DNA of 64,000 nucleotides, taken from assembly GCA_001936135.1 (NCBI GenBank), contig CP012812.1, forward strand, positions 2,542,001 through 2,606,000. The letters run 5' to 3'. Of this stretch, positions 11,371-22,169 are shown one piece after another (the first letter of the stretch is position 1; every line of letters begins with the position of its first letter). The notes beneath the pieces are model-generated. The model saw nothing but the letters and a program-made list of their open reading frames with translations, ran no database searches and had not been told where the DNA came from. The position numbers and the translations under genes were made by a program. The DNA comes from Saccharomycopsis fibuligera x Saccharomycopsis cf. fibuligera (lineage: Eukaryota > Ascomycota > Saccharomycetes > Ascoideales > Saccharomycopsidaceae).

Positions 11371-12891
11371 ATGAAACTTAAAGGCATAATCACCCAGGAC
11401 ACTTTCAAGCCCAGAAACATGTACTCCAGTGCCAAGCGCACCACTTGGCTTGCGTTGAAATCTTCCCCTGTTAACGTTCTTTTACTCACAATTCCTTTTG
11501 CCCTTGCCGCACCACATGTTAACTGGCCGTCCCTTGCTGTCTTCATTTTGAATTTCGTCGCTATTGTTCCCCTCGCCGCCATTTTAGCCTTCGCTACTGA
11601 AGAACTCGCTGAACACGTTGGCGAATCGCTAGGAGGCTTGTTGAATGCCAGTTTTGGTAATGCTGTTGAGCTAATTGTTGCGGTGATTGCCCTCAAGCAA
11701 AATCAAATTAGAGTGGTGCAGACTTCAATGTTGGGTTCAATCTTATCTAATTCGTTGCTTGTTTTAGGATGTTGTTTTATTGCCGGTGGTTACAATAGAT
11801 TCACCCAAAATTTTAATCATACGGTGGCCCAGACTTTGGGTTCGTTGATGATTCTTTCTTGCTCATCGTTGATGATCCCTGCTGCGTTTCATGCTTCTCT
11901 TTCTGCCACATTGAACGCTAACGAGAAGGATCCCATCAGTCCCGTTAACCCAGGAAACAGAATCTTAAAACTTTCAAGAGGTACAAGTATTCTTTTGCTT
12001 TTGATGTACATTTTTTATCTTTTTTTTCAAATGAAAACTCACAAGAAAATGTTTGAAGTTGATGAGAAACCTCAAGATGTCATTGAAGAGGATAATGCCA
12101 TTGAAAAAACTGAAACCAAACAAGGTAATATTCTTCCACCAAAATTCCAAAATAAAGATATCAGTTCTGATAGTTCTCAACTTGTGCTGTCAGAAAACAA
12201 CACAATTGATGCTACTGCTGCGCTTGGTTCTGGCTCGGGTCCTGGTCCTAACCTTGTCAATGAACATGCCAACAACCGCAACAGCTTGGAAATTCTCACC
12301 CATGGAAGTCCCGACGTAAACAATCAACTTAGTTCTACTGAAACTAAACAAAGAACCGGAAAAACTAAGGGCACCCTCATTTCTGTCGCCGCTAGCATCA
12401 CTGAGCAGCACCTCTCGCTAGTTGGATCTCTTGCTGTCCTTACCGTAGTCACTGTGATTGTGGCTTTTTGTGCTGACTACATGGTTGATTCCATTGATGA
12501 TTTAGTTGAGCAGTCCGGAATGTCTAAGACTTTCGTTGGCTTTGTCTTGATCCCTATCGTTGGCAATGCCGCTGAACACGTTACTTCGGTGGTTGTGGCA
12601 ATGAAAGATAAAATGGACTTGTCTATTGGGGTGGCCATTGGTAGTTCTACTCAAATTGCGCTCTTTGTGACTCCACTCATGGTGCTTATCAGATGGTGGA
12701 TTGATAAGTCAATGTCTTTGTTATTCACCACTTTTGAGACTTGTGTGATGTTTATTAGTGTATTTATCTGCAACTCATTGATTAATGACGGCCAGTCCAC
12801 TTATCTTGAAGGAATTATGCTCTTGATGGCCTATGTTATTATTGCTGTTGCTTTCTTCTTTTTCCCTGACTCTGCTTCTGGGTTGTCATAG
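11371..12891 (+). CDS. VCX1: Vacuolar Ca2+/H+ exchanger (CAX family)
   Basis: 506 aa from the first in-frame ATG at 11371; the longer frame to 11263 begins with TTG. CAX antiporters use the vacuolar proton gradient to load Ca2+ into the vacuole and lower cytosolic calcium. Both family signatures are present: the c-1 repeat GNAVELIVAVIALK (96-109) and the c-2 repeat GNAAEHVTSVVVAMK (from residue 398). Each holds the acidic residue that binds the ion. About eleven hydrophobic segments are split by a hydrophilic loop at about 215-350 containing Gly-Ser-Gly repeats. That loop is longer than in S. cerevisiae Vcx1 (411 aa) and accounts for the extra length. The hydrophobic part ends at the C-terminus in FFFFPDSASG. 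Confidence 0.95.
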   Translation: MKLKGIITQDTFKPRNMYSSAKRTTWLALKSSPVNVLLLTIPFALAAPHVNWPSLAVFILNFVAIVPLAAILAFATEELAEHVGESLGGLLNASFGNAVELIVAVIALKQNQIRVVQTSMLGSILSNSLLVLGCCFIAGGYNRFTQNFNHTVAQTLGSLMILSCSSLMIPAAFHASLSATLNANEKDPISPVNPGNRILKLSRGTSILLLLMYIFYLFFQMKTHKKMFEVDEKPQDVIEEDNAIEKTETKQGNILPPKFQNKDISSDSSQLVLSENNTIDATAALGSGSGPGPNLVNEHANNRNSLEILTHGSPDVNNQLSSTETKQRTGKTKGTLISVAASITEQHLSLVGSLAVLTVVTVIVAFCADYMVDSIDDLVEQSGMSKTFVGFVLIPIVGNAAEHVTSVVVAMKDKMDLSIGVAIGSSTQIALFVTPLMVLIRWWIDKSMSLLFTTFETCVMFISVFICNSLINDGQSTYLEGIMLLMAYVIIAVAFFFFPDSASGLS

Positions 12892-13715
12892 ACTTTATGC
12901 TTCACAAGGATCCTGACATTTGATTACCCATATTCAACTCCGTAAACAATTTTCTCGCCAGTCTGGTCGTGCTTTTCCAATCATTCCATCCGTTCTATTT
13001 ACTGTTTCGCTTCTTACCTTGTCTAATTTTATGCTAGTTTTTCTTTGATTTTTTTTTTTTTTTTTTTTTTTGTTTTTGTCATTTTATCCTTGCTTCTATC
13101 TTAGTTTGTCATTGTTTGCTTTGATCTGTCTTTTTTTTTTTTTTTTTTTTTGTTCATGTTCTCAATGTTTACTTCACTCCTGTTTGTTAGCTCTTTAATT
13201 GCACATTTGTATATGTGTATTTCTCTGGATTGACTGTAATTCAACCTACTGGAACTTGACCGATTGGCAGAGGTTATTTTCTCATGTTGTGACTCGCCAG
13301 CCCCAGAGTTTGGCGTTCCATAGATCTGGTGCCTTCAGCTGACTTTCGACTAGGTATCACGCGCGCATTCCGGTGGCCGAGGACGAATGCAAAGCCGTAG
13401 GAAAAAGAAGGAAAAAAAAAAGCCTGTTTGCAAAATTATCGACATATATGTGTTGAATTATCATGCCCCCTTCAGAGTATTTCCAACCCCATTAGGTTTG
13501 CACATAAGAGCACACACGCTAAACGCCGATATATATTTATTTATATCCATTACACATAATCCTAAGATTGGTTCAGAAGTAAATACTGGATTTTTATCTA
13601 TCGGAATTCATCTTCATATTTTTGTACCGCAGCACCGCGAATACCAACATATTCTCACTTACTACCTATGTCTTCCATCTTGTGATACACACCTTTTCCC
13701 CAGAAAATAAAAAAA

Positions 13716-13764
<49 letters not shown>

Positions 13765-14341
13765 ACGTCAGAAATTGAATTGAATATTGGCTCGAAGGCG
13801 AGAGACTAATTGCATCGGTTTTGAGAAAATTTAGACAGTGTACATCTTCATCAAAACTACCTGCCATATCAACCGACAACATTGAATCAACTGATTGTCT
13901 TTTTTTTTTTTTTTTTGCTTGTAAGGTAATCCTAACATGAACAACACTTGATACACTCAACAAATTCTGTGATTTATCTTTAATTAAAACAACTTGAATT
14001 ATTTTACCAGTCTTTCAATTTATTTGTTTTTTTTTACCAATAATTCAATACTACAACACCTAAACCATCAAGTTAAATATCCAACTTAGACAATAAACCA
14101 GTTTGCATTATTTGTTATTAGAACTTGGTTGGTCCATTAGTTTCAGATTTATCAAATAAGTATCAAGAAGTGTCTTCACAACAAATAATAAAAACACCGA
14201 AAACTAGCTTTAAAAGAGATTTTTTTATATTGTCAGATCCTGATAATATAAAATCAAAATAAAACAAGGTTCAAAATTAAATCTATCAAACACCAAAGTA
14301 ACAAATACTATTTATAACATTACGTTTCGACTGTTGCAAAA
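12892..14341. other. Intergenic between VCX1 and the Est1-like gene
   Basis: 1.45 kb without a supported gene: the VCX1 3' region and the upstream region of the next plus-strand gene. It is rich in homopolymers: T tracts near 13050-13071 and 13132-13151, a 35-nt A tract at 13717-13751, and a T tract near 13901-13916. The ORF on the minus strand here is made of these tracts. Confidence 0.6.
13717..13751. repeat. A35 homopolymer tract
   Basis: Uninterrupted run of 35 adenines, the longest homopolymer I noted in the window. It lies about 590 nt upstream of the Est1-like start codon and is probably nucleosome-excluding. Confidence 0.95.
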
Positions 14342-17300
14342 ATGTCAATTGCTTCAACTTTGCAATCTATTGAAACGCAATTGCAGGAATTGCTAGCTGA
14401 CCGTTTTATTGATGATTCACTGTTTGCTGGTCTCTTGTCTTTTACTCACTCTAAGTTTTCTATTTGGCTCACAGCCAAATTTGATGCGGAAATATTGGAC
14501 AAAGAGTTTAGTAGCGCTCAGAAAGAAAACAATGAACCTCAGCAACAACAGAAGGTGCACGACTTTTCCAATAAGAACATCAGCGATGAAACTTTTCAAA
14601 CCATTAACTTACTTGAATATCTCTGGTTGAATGTGCATAGCAAAATTTTACAATATTTTTATTTGCAGTTCCATCAGTTAAAGATTGAACAGTTGCAATC
14701 GAAAACTGCGAGTCAGCCGAATACGAGTCAGCCGAATTTGCACATAACTTATGTAACCTTCAAAAAAATCTTTGGGAAATTTCGCAAGTTGAATAAACTC
14801 ATTGTGGATTTTTATTCAGAGATAATCCATCATATTTTAACCAGCTATAATATTTCTAACTCTGTTTTCCCAGGATTATACAAATTTTACCGAATTGCTT
14901 CTCCTAATGATAGCAAAACAGCTGCTTCTGAGATCCAGTCTGAAGAGAAAATCTCAAAACTCATTTTTTTTCTCCATCGAATTACATTTTTCCAAGGCAA
15001 CTTGTCACGCTACAAGAGTCTTTTTTATCTCTATGTGCTATCATCGTCATCCAGTATTTTGAACAAAGAAGACCGTACAACTGCCATAAGGTTTGACTCT
15101 TTCGATAAGTCCTTGGAATTTTTTAATTTATCCATCATGCTTCTTCCGGGATTTTCTGACCCTTTTTACCATATCGCCATGGTGATGAATAGCTACGGTC
15201 ATATCTCAAATTACAACATCTTGTCAGTGCTTGGTTCTTTGAATGTAATGCCACTTTCTAAAAAACCGCCAATTGTTAATGGCGACAAATTTGAAGCAGT
15301 TTATTATTTTATGCGCGGCAGTAACCAAAGATTGGGTAACAATGCTGGTCTTGAAAGCATTCAAAAGATTTTGGCAGTTGACAACAGAGGCAATGCAATG
15401 TTGCACTATTTCACTGTTGAATTGAAAAACAGCAAGGGTGCCGAAGCAATGTTTTTGATCCATCCATCTGGGCAAAGCAAAGTGGCCAAAAATAGGTTAC
15501 TCGAAAACGCAATAAAGATTTATTTTTTGCTTTTATTCAGTTGGTATTTTTACCCTAAGGCTTCTGTTTCGGGGAAAATATTAAGTGCCGAGAAAATATC
15601 CAGCAAAGCCATTCATTTGGCTGTCAAAGAGATTAGTAATGGGTTTTTTAACATAATTAAAAATGCAATATCCTTTAATGATAAAAATATTGATATTTTA
15701 CTCAAACAGGTAATTATCTTAATTGGTGGATTTCAGGTTTTATTGAGCAACGATGAGCTCGCCAAAGGCGGCAAGAATATTACGGAGTTTAATGATCTAT
15801 CAGAGACTACTCAAGCATACTTAAAATTTGCCTTTACTTTCCTGGTTGAAGTACTTAACATTTTGATCATTGATCACAAAAAATTTAACCTTACTTTCCC
15901 ATTATCTCTTGAAGAAGATGGGTCCAAATTTGAACTCAAAAATAGATTTTCATTCTATTTACCAGTTATTAGGGTTATCTTAGGCTGGATAAGGCCTTCT
16001 AAATTGTTGCTTCGCTTTGCAAGAAGCCATTTGGAGTTTACCTCCAAGCTCGCATTTGTGGTTAATGACATTTATGTACATGTGGCTCTGAAGAATCACG
16101 ACCAGGATATTTTAGCCCATAGATATCAACGACTTAGATACTTCGGTGAGGACACGTTGCTAAAGGACTACAAGCCAATCAATTTTTATTTCCAAGACTT
16201 TAAGGACGATTTTATTAACAAGTCTAAGTTTGCCAACATGAGGCTTGTTGGCGAATTACCACAGCCGATTACTGTGTCTGGAAAAACCAAGCCAGTTGAT
16301 CCTGAAAATGTGGACGGGAAACTCATTGCTGATGAAGACCTTTTAAGGTTATATGCAATCGGCTGGCTTGGTAGAAGAATTGTTTTTTCTAATGCTTTTG
16401 ATATTGAATTCAGTAGTGAGACTCGCCAGTTCAATATCAATAAATACAAAGCGGAGGTGTTGGATACTAGCACAGAGTATATTAAGAGAGATAATAATAA
16501 CAGGTTTATTGATTTGAAAGCCAAATCAAAGAAGTCGGCTAATGGGGTTAATAACAAGAAGAATAGGAACAGAAAAAGCAAGTCTTTTGACCAAAGTAAC
16601 GGCAAATGGAGACAAAAAGATAATACTGATTTTGACGAAGAACAAGGTTACGAACGGCCATTATCTCATGCTGCTAGGGACTCAAACAACAAACCTGAAA
16701 GGGCAAAGTTACCAGAAAAATTTAAAGATGCAGAAGAATTTGATAATTTTGAGGAATTTGAAGACTTTGAAGACTTTGACTATGCTGGCGAATTTAAAGA
16801 TGTTTCTGAGAATGAGCCAGACTTTGAAAACGGAAAAGCTTACAAAGCAAATGATATTTGCGAACTTCAAAATGACGCTATTGAGAGTAAAATTAAAGAC
16901 GCCGAAGACATTGATAGTGATGACACAGGAAACAGCGATGAAATTGAGACTCTTGAATTTTCCAGCTCTATAGATGGCAACTCACAATCAGGAATAAAAC
17001 CAAAAGAATTGCACTCTGAAGTAGCAACAGAAATTGGCAAAACGAGGAACACCGTTACTAACCAGATAAAATCTCAAGAAGATGAACGATATCTGTACAT
17101 GGTTGACTCATTGGTTGATGACCGATCATCTCTTTCTCCTTTTGGCTTGAATAGCTCCAGCAACAACTCTGCAGAAAAATTTAGAGGCACAACTATTGGT
17201 AAAAATGCTGATTTTGTGAAAGAGATATGGTCTAGTAGTAACACAACCAACACTGCCAACAACACCGCAAATAGCACACAATCCCCAAACATAAAAAAAC

Positions 17301-17839
17301 AAGTCCCTATTTCTTTGAGTGAGTTGGAGAGTAATTTTGTGCTGGGGTGCTCCTATGGTAATATTACTGGTTCACCACAAGTTGATAATGCTGCTACAGG
17401 GCACACCGGTTATCATAATCAGCCTTTGAATTATGCGACTGCTCAACCGTATCAAGCTCCGCCCCAAGTCACTTCGTTATACAGTAACAGCGTCTATAAT
17501 CAGCCATACTCACAGTACTACCATCCAAGTCCACAGCAACAACAGACATACCAGCCGCAGCCATATGCATACCAACAAGTTCCAGCTGGTCCGTATTTAT
17601 CATCTCAACCTCAGGTACAGCCAAATCAGCAACACCAGCAACATCAGTCTAGTTTCTACAGCTACTTCAGTAGCTCGCCAATGCCACAGCTCAGTAATGT
17701 TGCTCCAGAGTACTATGGCTACAATACTGCTGCTTCTGTTTCTGCTACGCCTAATGCCTCCAGCAGCAATGCTGGTAATTTTGCCAATGACTCAACCGGT
17801 AGAAGAAACTACGGTGGTGGGGCCGGTGCTACAAAATAA
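14342..17839 (+). CDS. Est1/Ebs1/SMG7-family protein
   Basis: 1165 aa from ATG 14342. The N-terminal part fits the Est1 14-3-3-like helical region: GNLSRYKS at about 219-226, then a TPR-like helix pair ending SIMLLPGFSDPFYHIAMV (about 263-280), the usual place where this family lists helices around a phosphopeptide pocket. Family members act in telomerase recruitment (Est1) or mRNA decay and translation (Ebs1, SMG7). The middle holds a basic patch (KKNRNRKSKSF, about 738-750) and an Asp/Glu/Phe-rich stretch (about 798-820). The last 145 residues (from about 1020) are rich in Gln, Tyr, Pro and Ser with almost no charge, a prion-like tail not found in Est1. Length and tail favour an Ebs1/SMG7-type role over telomerase Est1, but I cannot settle this by eye. 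Confidence 0.8.
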   Translation: MSIASTLQSIETQLQELLADRFIDDSLFAGLLSFTHSKFSIWLTAKFDAEILDKEFSSAQKENNEPQQQQKVHDFSNKNISDETFQTINLLEYLWLNVHSKILQYFYLQFHQLKIEQLQSKTASQPNTSQPNLHITYVTFKKIFGKFRKLNKLIVDFYSEIIHHILTSYNISNSVFPGLYKFYRIASPNDSKTAASEIQSEEKISKLIFFLHRITFFQGNLSRYKSLFYLYVLSSSSSILNKEDRTTAIRFDSFDKSLEFFNLSIMLLPGFSDPFYHIAMVMNSYGHISNYNILSVLGSLNVMPLSKKPPIVNGDKFEAVYYFMRGSNQRLGNNAGLESIQKILAVDNRGNAMLHYFTVELKNSKGAEAMFLIHPSGQSKVAKNRLLENAIKIYFLLLFSWYFYPKASVSGKILSAEKISSKAIHLAVKEISNGFFNIIKNAISFNDKNIDILLKQVIILIGGFQVLLSNDELAKGGKNITEFNDLSETTQAYLKFAFTFLVEVLNILIIDHKKFNLTFPLSLEEDGSKFELKNRFSFYLPVIRVILGWIRPSKLLLRFARSHLEFTSKLAFVVNDIYVHVALKNHDQDILAHRYQRLRYFGEDTLLKDYKPINFYFQDFKDDFINKSKFANMRLVGELPQPITVSGKTKPVDPENVDGKLIADEDLLRLYAIGWLGRRIVFSNAFDIEFSSETRQFNINKYKAEVLDTSTEYIKRDNNNRFIDLKAKSKKSANGVNNKKNRNRKSKSFDQSNGKWRQKDNTDFDEEQGYERPLSHAARDSNNKPERAKLPEKFKDAEEFDNFEEFEDFEDFDYAGEFKDVSENEPDFENGKAYKANDICELQNDAIESKIKDAEDIDSDDTGNSDEIETLEFSSSIDGNSQSGIKPKELHSEVATEIGKTRNTVTNQIKSQEDERYLYMVDSLVDDRSSLSPFGLNSSSNNSAEKFRGTTIGKNADFVKEIWSSSNTTNTANNTANSTQSPNIKKQVPISLSELESNFVLGCSYGNITGSPQVDNAATGHTGYHNQPLNYATAQPYQAPPQVTSLYSNSVYNQPYSQYYHPSPQQQQTYQPQPYAYQQVPAGPYLSSQPQVQPNQQHQQHQSSFYSYFSSSPMPQLSNVAPEYYGYNTAASVSATPNASSSNAGNFANDSTGRRNYGGGAGATK

Positions 17840-18438
17840 TGTTGCATGTGTTGCACCCTAAGCAAGTGTGTAAACGTGGAATCTTATTAGTTATGAGTGT
17901 CATGTGTTGGTAAGTAGTATTCAAGTTGTTAAATTATCTTGATTATCATATGTTTGTAACTACTCTTACATTCTGTAGATAGTGATAGAGTAATTTAAAA
18001 CACTGCTATATGACCCACTGAAATGGCTCCCCAAGATAAGATTACCGCAACCCGCATTGTTATACACCATGCTGTGTCTTCAGCTCCATTACCTAATCTT
18101 GCATAAGTTTTTATCACGTGTTTCTTATAACCCTACTCTTTCTCTCCGGCCAATCACAACAGCTATAAGTGCTGTCTCCGAGGCAAACAGTTCACGTGCC
18201 CGCGGTGAAATTTTTTTACCGGCCTACTGCTAACAGTGCGCGGCACCTTTTCTTTTTCGACCGCTGCCCGTGTATTAAAAAATTCGGCCCTGTGAGATCT
18301 GCAAGGCCAGCGATCGCTAAATGCTATAAACCGCTTTCTTTCTTCCCATTTTTCTTCCTTTTTCTTTTATTATTTTTTTCTATTTTCTCTTGTTATTTGC
18401 CACACAAGTATCTTTAATACACAAAACAACAGATCAAA
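17840..18438. promoter_or_regulatory. MIR1 promoter region
   Basis: About 600 bp with no gene between the Est1-like stop and MIR1. It holds two CACGTG E-boxes (18115-18120 and 18193-18198) and a CCAAT box (18150-18154) between them, then a long pyrimidine-rich leader ending near the ATG. CACGTG is the site type of Cbf1/Tye7-like bHLH factors and CCAAT that of the HAP complex, a common regulator of respiratory genes; their use here is inferred. Confidence 0.6.
18115..18198 (+). promoter_or_regulatory. E-box / CCAAT / E-box cluster upstream of MIR1
   Basis: CACGTG at 18115-18120, CCAAT at 18150-18154 and CACGTG at 18193-18198, spaced about 35-40 nt apart and 240-325 nt upstream of the MIR1 ATG. 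The arrangement fits bHLH plus HAP control of a mitochondrial carrier. Confidence 0.55.
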
Positions 18439-19362
18439 ATGGCTTCTCCACAAGTTCCAAACTTTTCTATTGCTGATTACGGTAAATTCGCTTTGGCCGG
18501 TGCTATCGGTTGTGGTGTCACCCACGGTGCCATGACTCCAATCGATGTCATCAAGACCAAGATTCAATTGGAACCAACTCTTTACAAGTCTATGGGTCAA
18601 GCTGGTAAGAGAATTGTCAGTGAAGCCGGTGTTGGTGCTTTGTTGACCGGTTTGGGTCCAACTGTTCTCGGTTACTCCTTGCAAGGTGCTTTCAAATTCG
18701 GTGGTTACGAAGTTTTCAAGAAGACTTTCGTTGACCTTTTGGGTTACGAAACCGCTTCTCAATACAAGGACAGTGTTTACATTGGTTCTGCTGCTATTGC
18801 TGAATTCTTTGCTGACATTGCTTTGTGTCCATTGGAAGCCACCAGAATTAGATTGGTTTCTCAACCAACTTTTGCCAACGGTTTGGTTGGTGGTTTTGCT
18901 AGAATCTTGAAGGAAGAAGGTGCTGGTTCTTTTTACAACGGTTTCACCCCAATCTTGTTCAAGCAAATTCCATACAACATTGCTAAATTCTTGACTTACG
19001 AAAGAGCTTCTGAAGCTATCTACAGTTTCATTCCAAACAAGAAGGACTTGTCTAACACTGCTACTACTGGTATTAACTTGCTTTCTGGTGTTATTGCCGG
19101 TTGTACTGCTGCCATTGTTTCTCAACCAGCTGACACTTTGTTGTCTAAGGTTAACAAGACTAAGAAGGCTCCAGGTCAATCCACCATTGGTTTGTTGGGT
19201 CAATTGGCTAAGGAATTAGGTGTCAGAGGTTCTTTCGCTGGTTTGCCAACCCGTTTGATTATGGTTGGTACCTTGACCTCTTTGCAATTCACCATCTACG
19301 GTCAATTGAAGACTACTTTGGGTACTCCACCAGGTATTGCTTTGGGCGGTTCCGGTCACTAA
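18439..19362 (+). CDS. MIR1: Mitochondrial phosphate carrier
   Basis: 307 aa from ATG 18439. It is an inner-membrane solute carrier that imports phosphate with a proton to feed ATP synthase. The three tandem carrier repeats show their signatures: PIDVIKTK (34-41), PLEATRIR (about 132-139) and PADTLLSK (about 230-237). The sequence follows S. cerevisiae Mir1 almost throughout, for example [10 protein letters not shown] and GTLTSLQF near the end. There is no cleavable presequence, as in yeast Mir1. Leucines are almost all TTG and codon bias is extreme, indicating very high expression. It is convergent with COQ4 (447-bp spacer). The minus-strand ORF 18370-19203 is only its antisense shadow. Confidence 0.97.
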   Translation: MASPQVPNFSIADYGKFALAGAIGCGVTHGAMTPIDVIKTKIQLEPTLYKSMGQAGKRIVSEAGVGALLTGLGPTVLGYSLQGAFKFGGYEVFKKTFVDLLGYETASQYKDSVYIGSAAIAEFFADIALCPLEATRIRLVSQPTFANGLVGGFARILKEEGAGSFYNGFTPILFKQIPYNIAKFLTYERASEAIYSFIPNKKDLSNTATTGINLLSGVIAGCTAAIVSQPADTLLSKVNKTKKAPGQSTIGLLGQLAKELGVRGSFAGLPTRLIMVGTLTSLQFTIYGQLKTTLGTPPGIALGGSGH

Positions 19363-19808
19363 GAGTGCTAATTAGTTGGGGAAATTTTTTTTTCTTTCAG
19401 TTGGTTAGGACTTTTATTTATTATTTGATATTCAGCTTTTTTTTTTGCTCATAGATAATGCATTAAAATTTATGTTAATTTTATGTTGATTAATATTCGT
19501 TGTTTGGTGGACTGTAAATATTGTGTATAGGAGATGTATTTATTCTGGTTATTATTTAATGCATATGTCTCTTAATTAGTTTTATGGCGTAAAAATTAAT
19601 TCATGATATTGTTTAGGAAATATTTGGCAACTGGGGACTAACTCCGAGAGACAAAGGGAGCACCCAAAAGATGTCGAGCGAGCTATGGGTACCAACTAAA
19701 AAATATTATTGGCTATGTATGTATGTATAAGACATAAGTATAAGTAAAGTGACATCAAACAAAAATAGCACTTAAAGTGATTAGAGAAGCATGGAAAATG
19801 GTTTCAGA
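19363..19808. other. Convergent 3' spacer MIR1/COQ4
   Basis: About 450 bp of AT-rich 3' sequence shared by two convergent genes, with T-rich blocks just after the MIR1 stop. Nothing else seen. Confidence 0.6.
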
Positions 19809-20558
19809 CTATTTTGGTAAGTGAAGTTCTTTCTTTTTCAACCCCATCTGCTTGCGCAACTGCCTCAAATCTGGCGGTGGAGCCTCGATGCCCAATTCTC
19901 TTCTCAACTCATCGACGTCTTTCTCCAATATTTTTTCCCAATAAACGTTGATTAATGGTTTGCAATTCAAGCCGTTTGAGAAGCTCCAGGGGTAATACAA
20001 GTCAAACAATCTTTTTCTTTGTTTAGCGCTGAGCTTTAGAGGTGACAATAATGTGCCTATCCCAGCAAATGGCAACCCAAAATTGGCAAACTCGAATGCT
20101 TTAATGGCGATTTCACCTTCAAGCACAATCGGCAATCCAGCAATAGCATGATGAAAATCGTGGCACTGTCTGTATCTTTGAAACACAAACGCTAATTCCT
20201 CATCATCAATGTAGTGCACGGGTTCTCTGGTATCAGGACTAACCCCTTCTTTAGCGAGCCAATTGTAGTAAGTTTTGCCAAAAGTTGTCTCTGGAAGTGA
20301 TTGCAAATATTGCAAGTCCAAGCTCTGTGAAGTGATATGAGGTCTTTCACGAAGAATGCGACGCCCCACAGGGTCAGAGAGCATTTGGTTACGGAGCTTG
20401 TTGAGGACAGGCTCGTAAGCGGTGATCTCGCCAATACCAGTGATGTAGTTGTTGTTTTCCGGGTGCAAAGTGGCGCCAATGCCGCAGGTAACGGTCATTA
20501 AAGCGCGGTCTATCCACCGTAGCGGAACGTGCGATGGGTAGTTCTTGAGTACAGACAT
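19809..20558 (-). CDS. COQ4: Ubiquinone biosynthesis protein Coq4
   Basis: 249 aa from ATG 20558. Coq4 is a peripheral protein on the matrix side of the inner membrane that organises the CoQ synthome. The zinc/substrate motif HDxxH-x11-E is intact (H133, D134, H137, E149; HDFHHAIAGLPIVLEGE). YPSHVPL (7-13) aligns with the mature start of S. cerevisiae Coq4 (YPGHVPL), so this reading frame lacks the roughly 25-residue N-terminal presequence seen there. An in-frame TGA lies 27 nt upstream of the ATG, so any extension needs an intron. A weak candidate first exon is described in the findings. It shares a short divergent promoter with CDD1. Confidence 0.95.
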   Translation of the reverse strand: MSVLKNYPSHVPLRWIDRALMTVTCGIGATLHPENNNYITGIGEITAYEPVLNKLRNQMLSDPVGRRILRERPHITSQSLDLQYLQSLPETTFGKTYYNWLAKEGVSPDTREPVHYIDDEELAFVFQRYRQCHDFHHAIAGLPIVLEGEIAIKAFEFANFGLPFAGIGTLLSPLKLSAKQRKRLFDLYYPWSFSNGLNCKPLINVYWEKILEKDVDELRRELGIEAPPPDLRQLRKQMGLKKKELHLPK

Positions 20559-20944
20559 TGAAGTGGCTTGCTGTGCAGTTGTTCAGTACTGGTTGAATGG
20601 ATATATCACAGAGAAGAATTAAATAATCAGACTATTTTTCTGGTGTCGCGATGCTCTGGTCAAGGTTTTTGCAGTGTGATACCAGCACGGTGGGCGCCTA
20701 CCTCCAGTGTCCGACGGAGCAGGAGCAGTTGCATAAAGAGCTTATCTGTACAGAGACACTCACCCAGTCCCGCACGCGCTAGAGCACTCACGCACTCATC
20801 CAGTCACTCAATTATTTAAATATCACACTCCTCTACTCTGCTTTCTTTCTTCTTTTCTTCCTCTTCCTCTTCTTCTTCTTCTTCTTCTTCTTCTTCTTTT
20901 CCCTTTTCTCTTTCTTTCCTTCCCTTTTCTCCTTTTCTTCCACA
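20559..20944. promoter_or_regulatory. Divergent COQ4/CDD1 control region
   Basis: 386 bp between divergent genes. The CDD1-proximal 100 bp is a long pyrimidine tract with a (TTC)n microsatellite near 20871-20898, on which two Arg/Lys-rich minus-strand ORFs are artefacts. A CDD1 leader and possibly a short COQ4 exon lie here. Confidence 0.55.
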
Positions 20945-21565
20945 ATGTCTCTGGACCTTCTTCCTGTTGACTCTTCAATTGCCCACGTTGACCACAGTGA
21001 GCTCTCCGACGATGAGTTCGAAGCTTTGAAGCAAAAGACAATCAACGGTATGTCAGGATCTCTACCAACCACTCGCTTAGCTTATGGCGCTTGTGCTTTT
21101 CCTATACTATTCCATAGTAATCTGCCTCCTACAAAAGAACCCTTCCGTTTGAGTATCAATACTAACACCAATTTTTTTTTTTTAGCTAAAAACCTCGCTT
21201 ACGCTCCATACTCTAACTTCAGAGTCGGCGCTGCCGTATTAACCGCATCGGGCGTCCTCATTGACGGCGCTAACGTCGAGAATGCCAGTTACGGTGCTTG
21301 TATCTGTGCAGAACGCACCACCATTGTCAGATCAGTCGCTATGGGCCACAAGAAATTCAAAGCTATTGGCGTCTCTACAGATTTAGCTGACAAGATTGGC
21401 AGTCCTTGTGGTATTTGTCGTCAAGTTATTAGAGAGTTTGGCCAGAATATCCCGTTATTTTTGTTCAATAACGATGGATCCAAGTATTTCAAAGTTTACT
21501 TGAAGGACATCTTGCCATTAAGTTTCGGACCTAGCGACTTGGGCAAACCGGAACATGATGCATGA
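20945..21565 (+). CDS. CDD1: Cytidine deaminase, two exons
   Basis: Exons 20945-21047 and 21186-21565 give 160 aa. The enzyme deaminates cytidine and deoxycytidine to uridine and deoxyuridine in pyrimidine salvage. After splicing the text runs QKTIN-A-KNLAYAPYSNFRVG, as in other cytidine deaminases. The zinc and catalytic set is complete: C75-A-E77 (CAER, E77 as proton shuttle) and P-C109-x2-C112 (PCGICRQ). GANVENASY (62-70) forms the nucleoside site. The N-terminal 30 residues extend beyond the S. cerevisiae enzyme (142 aa). The unspliced frame stays open through the intron and would insert 46 unrelated residues before the conserved core. Confidence 0.95.
   Translation: MSLDLLPVDSSIAHVDHSELSDDEFEALKQKTINGMSGSLPTTRLAYGACAFPILFHSNLPPTKEPFRLSINTNTNFFFLAKNLAYAPYSNFRVGAAVLTASGVLIDGANVENASYGACICAERTTIVRSVAMGHKKFKAIGVSTDLADKIGSPCGICRQVIREFGQNIPLFLFNNDGSKYFKVYLKDILPLSFGPSDLGKPEHDA
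21048..21185 (+). other. Spliceosomal intron in CDD1
   Basis: 138 nt. The donor is GTATGT (21048-21053), the branch site is exact TACTAAC (21160-21166), and a T-rich stretch leads to the acceptor TAG at 21183-21185. Removal restores a continuous cytidine deaminase. The length is a multiple of three and no in-frame stop occurs inside. Confidence 0.95.
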
Positions 21566-22169
21566 GTAATGATGAATGGTACTAATTTCTTTTGAAGTCT
21601 GCTATTTGTATATTATACGTATTTAAATACTTCTTGTAATAATTGAGGATAATTTAGAGTTTTTTCAAAAGAGCAAAAAATAAAAAATAAAAAACTAAAA
21701 AAATAATAGAAAAAATTGTTTAAAGTATTAATAATGAGTTGTAATGAATTAGAGATTTAATTGTGTTCCTCGAAGAGCCAAACTTCAAAGGGGAGTTGTC
21801 TTACTTAATGACTTTTTGCAATAAATATATATATTTGTCGGTGCTACTTTTGCATCTTGTAGACAATTCTTTTAATTTGGGTGGCTGTCTCTCTGCTGCA
21901 AAATGCGTGAATCAGACACTGTTTTTGTCCAGTGTGTTCAAAAAATAGTTCAACATTGTCCATACATTGGTGGTAACATCAGTGGAGCTCTGCAGCTGCA
22001 GCAGTGCGCAGCTACCGCAGCTATCGCAGAAAAAATTTATTATTCTGTGTTAATTAACAACTTAATGTAATTTTATATATTATGCTCCAAAATATATCGA
22101 TACATAACGGCCGTTAACGGACAAAAATGATCTATCTCACCAAAAAGCGCCAACAGAATCACTCTATTC
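21566..22169. other. Convergent 3' spacer CDD1/LIP2
   Basis: About 600 bp, AT-rich, with a block of imperfect GCAGCT repeats near 21987-22030. No gene supported; the 61-aa ORF at 21763-21948 starts with TTG and has no homology features. Confidence 0.55.
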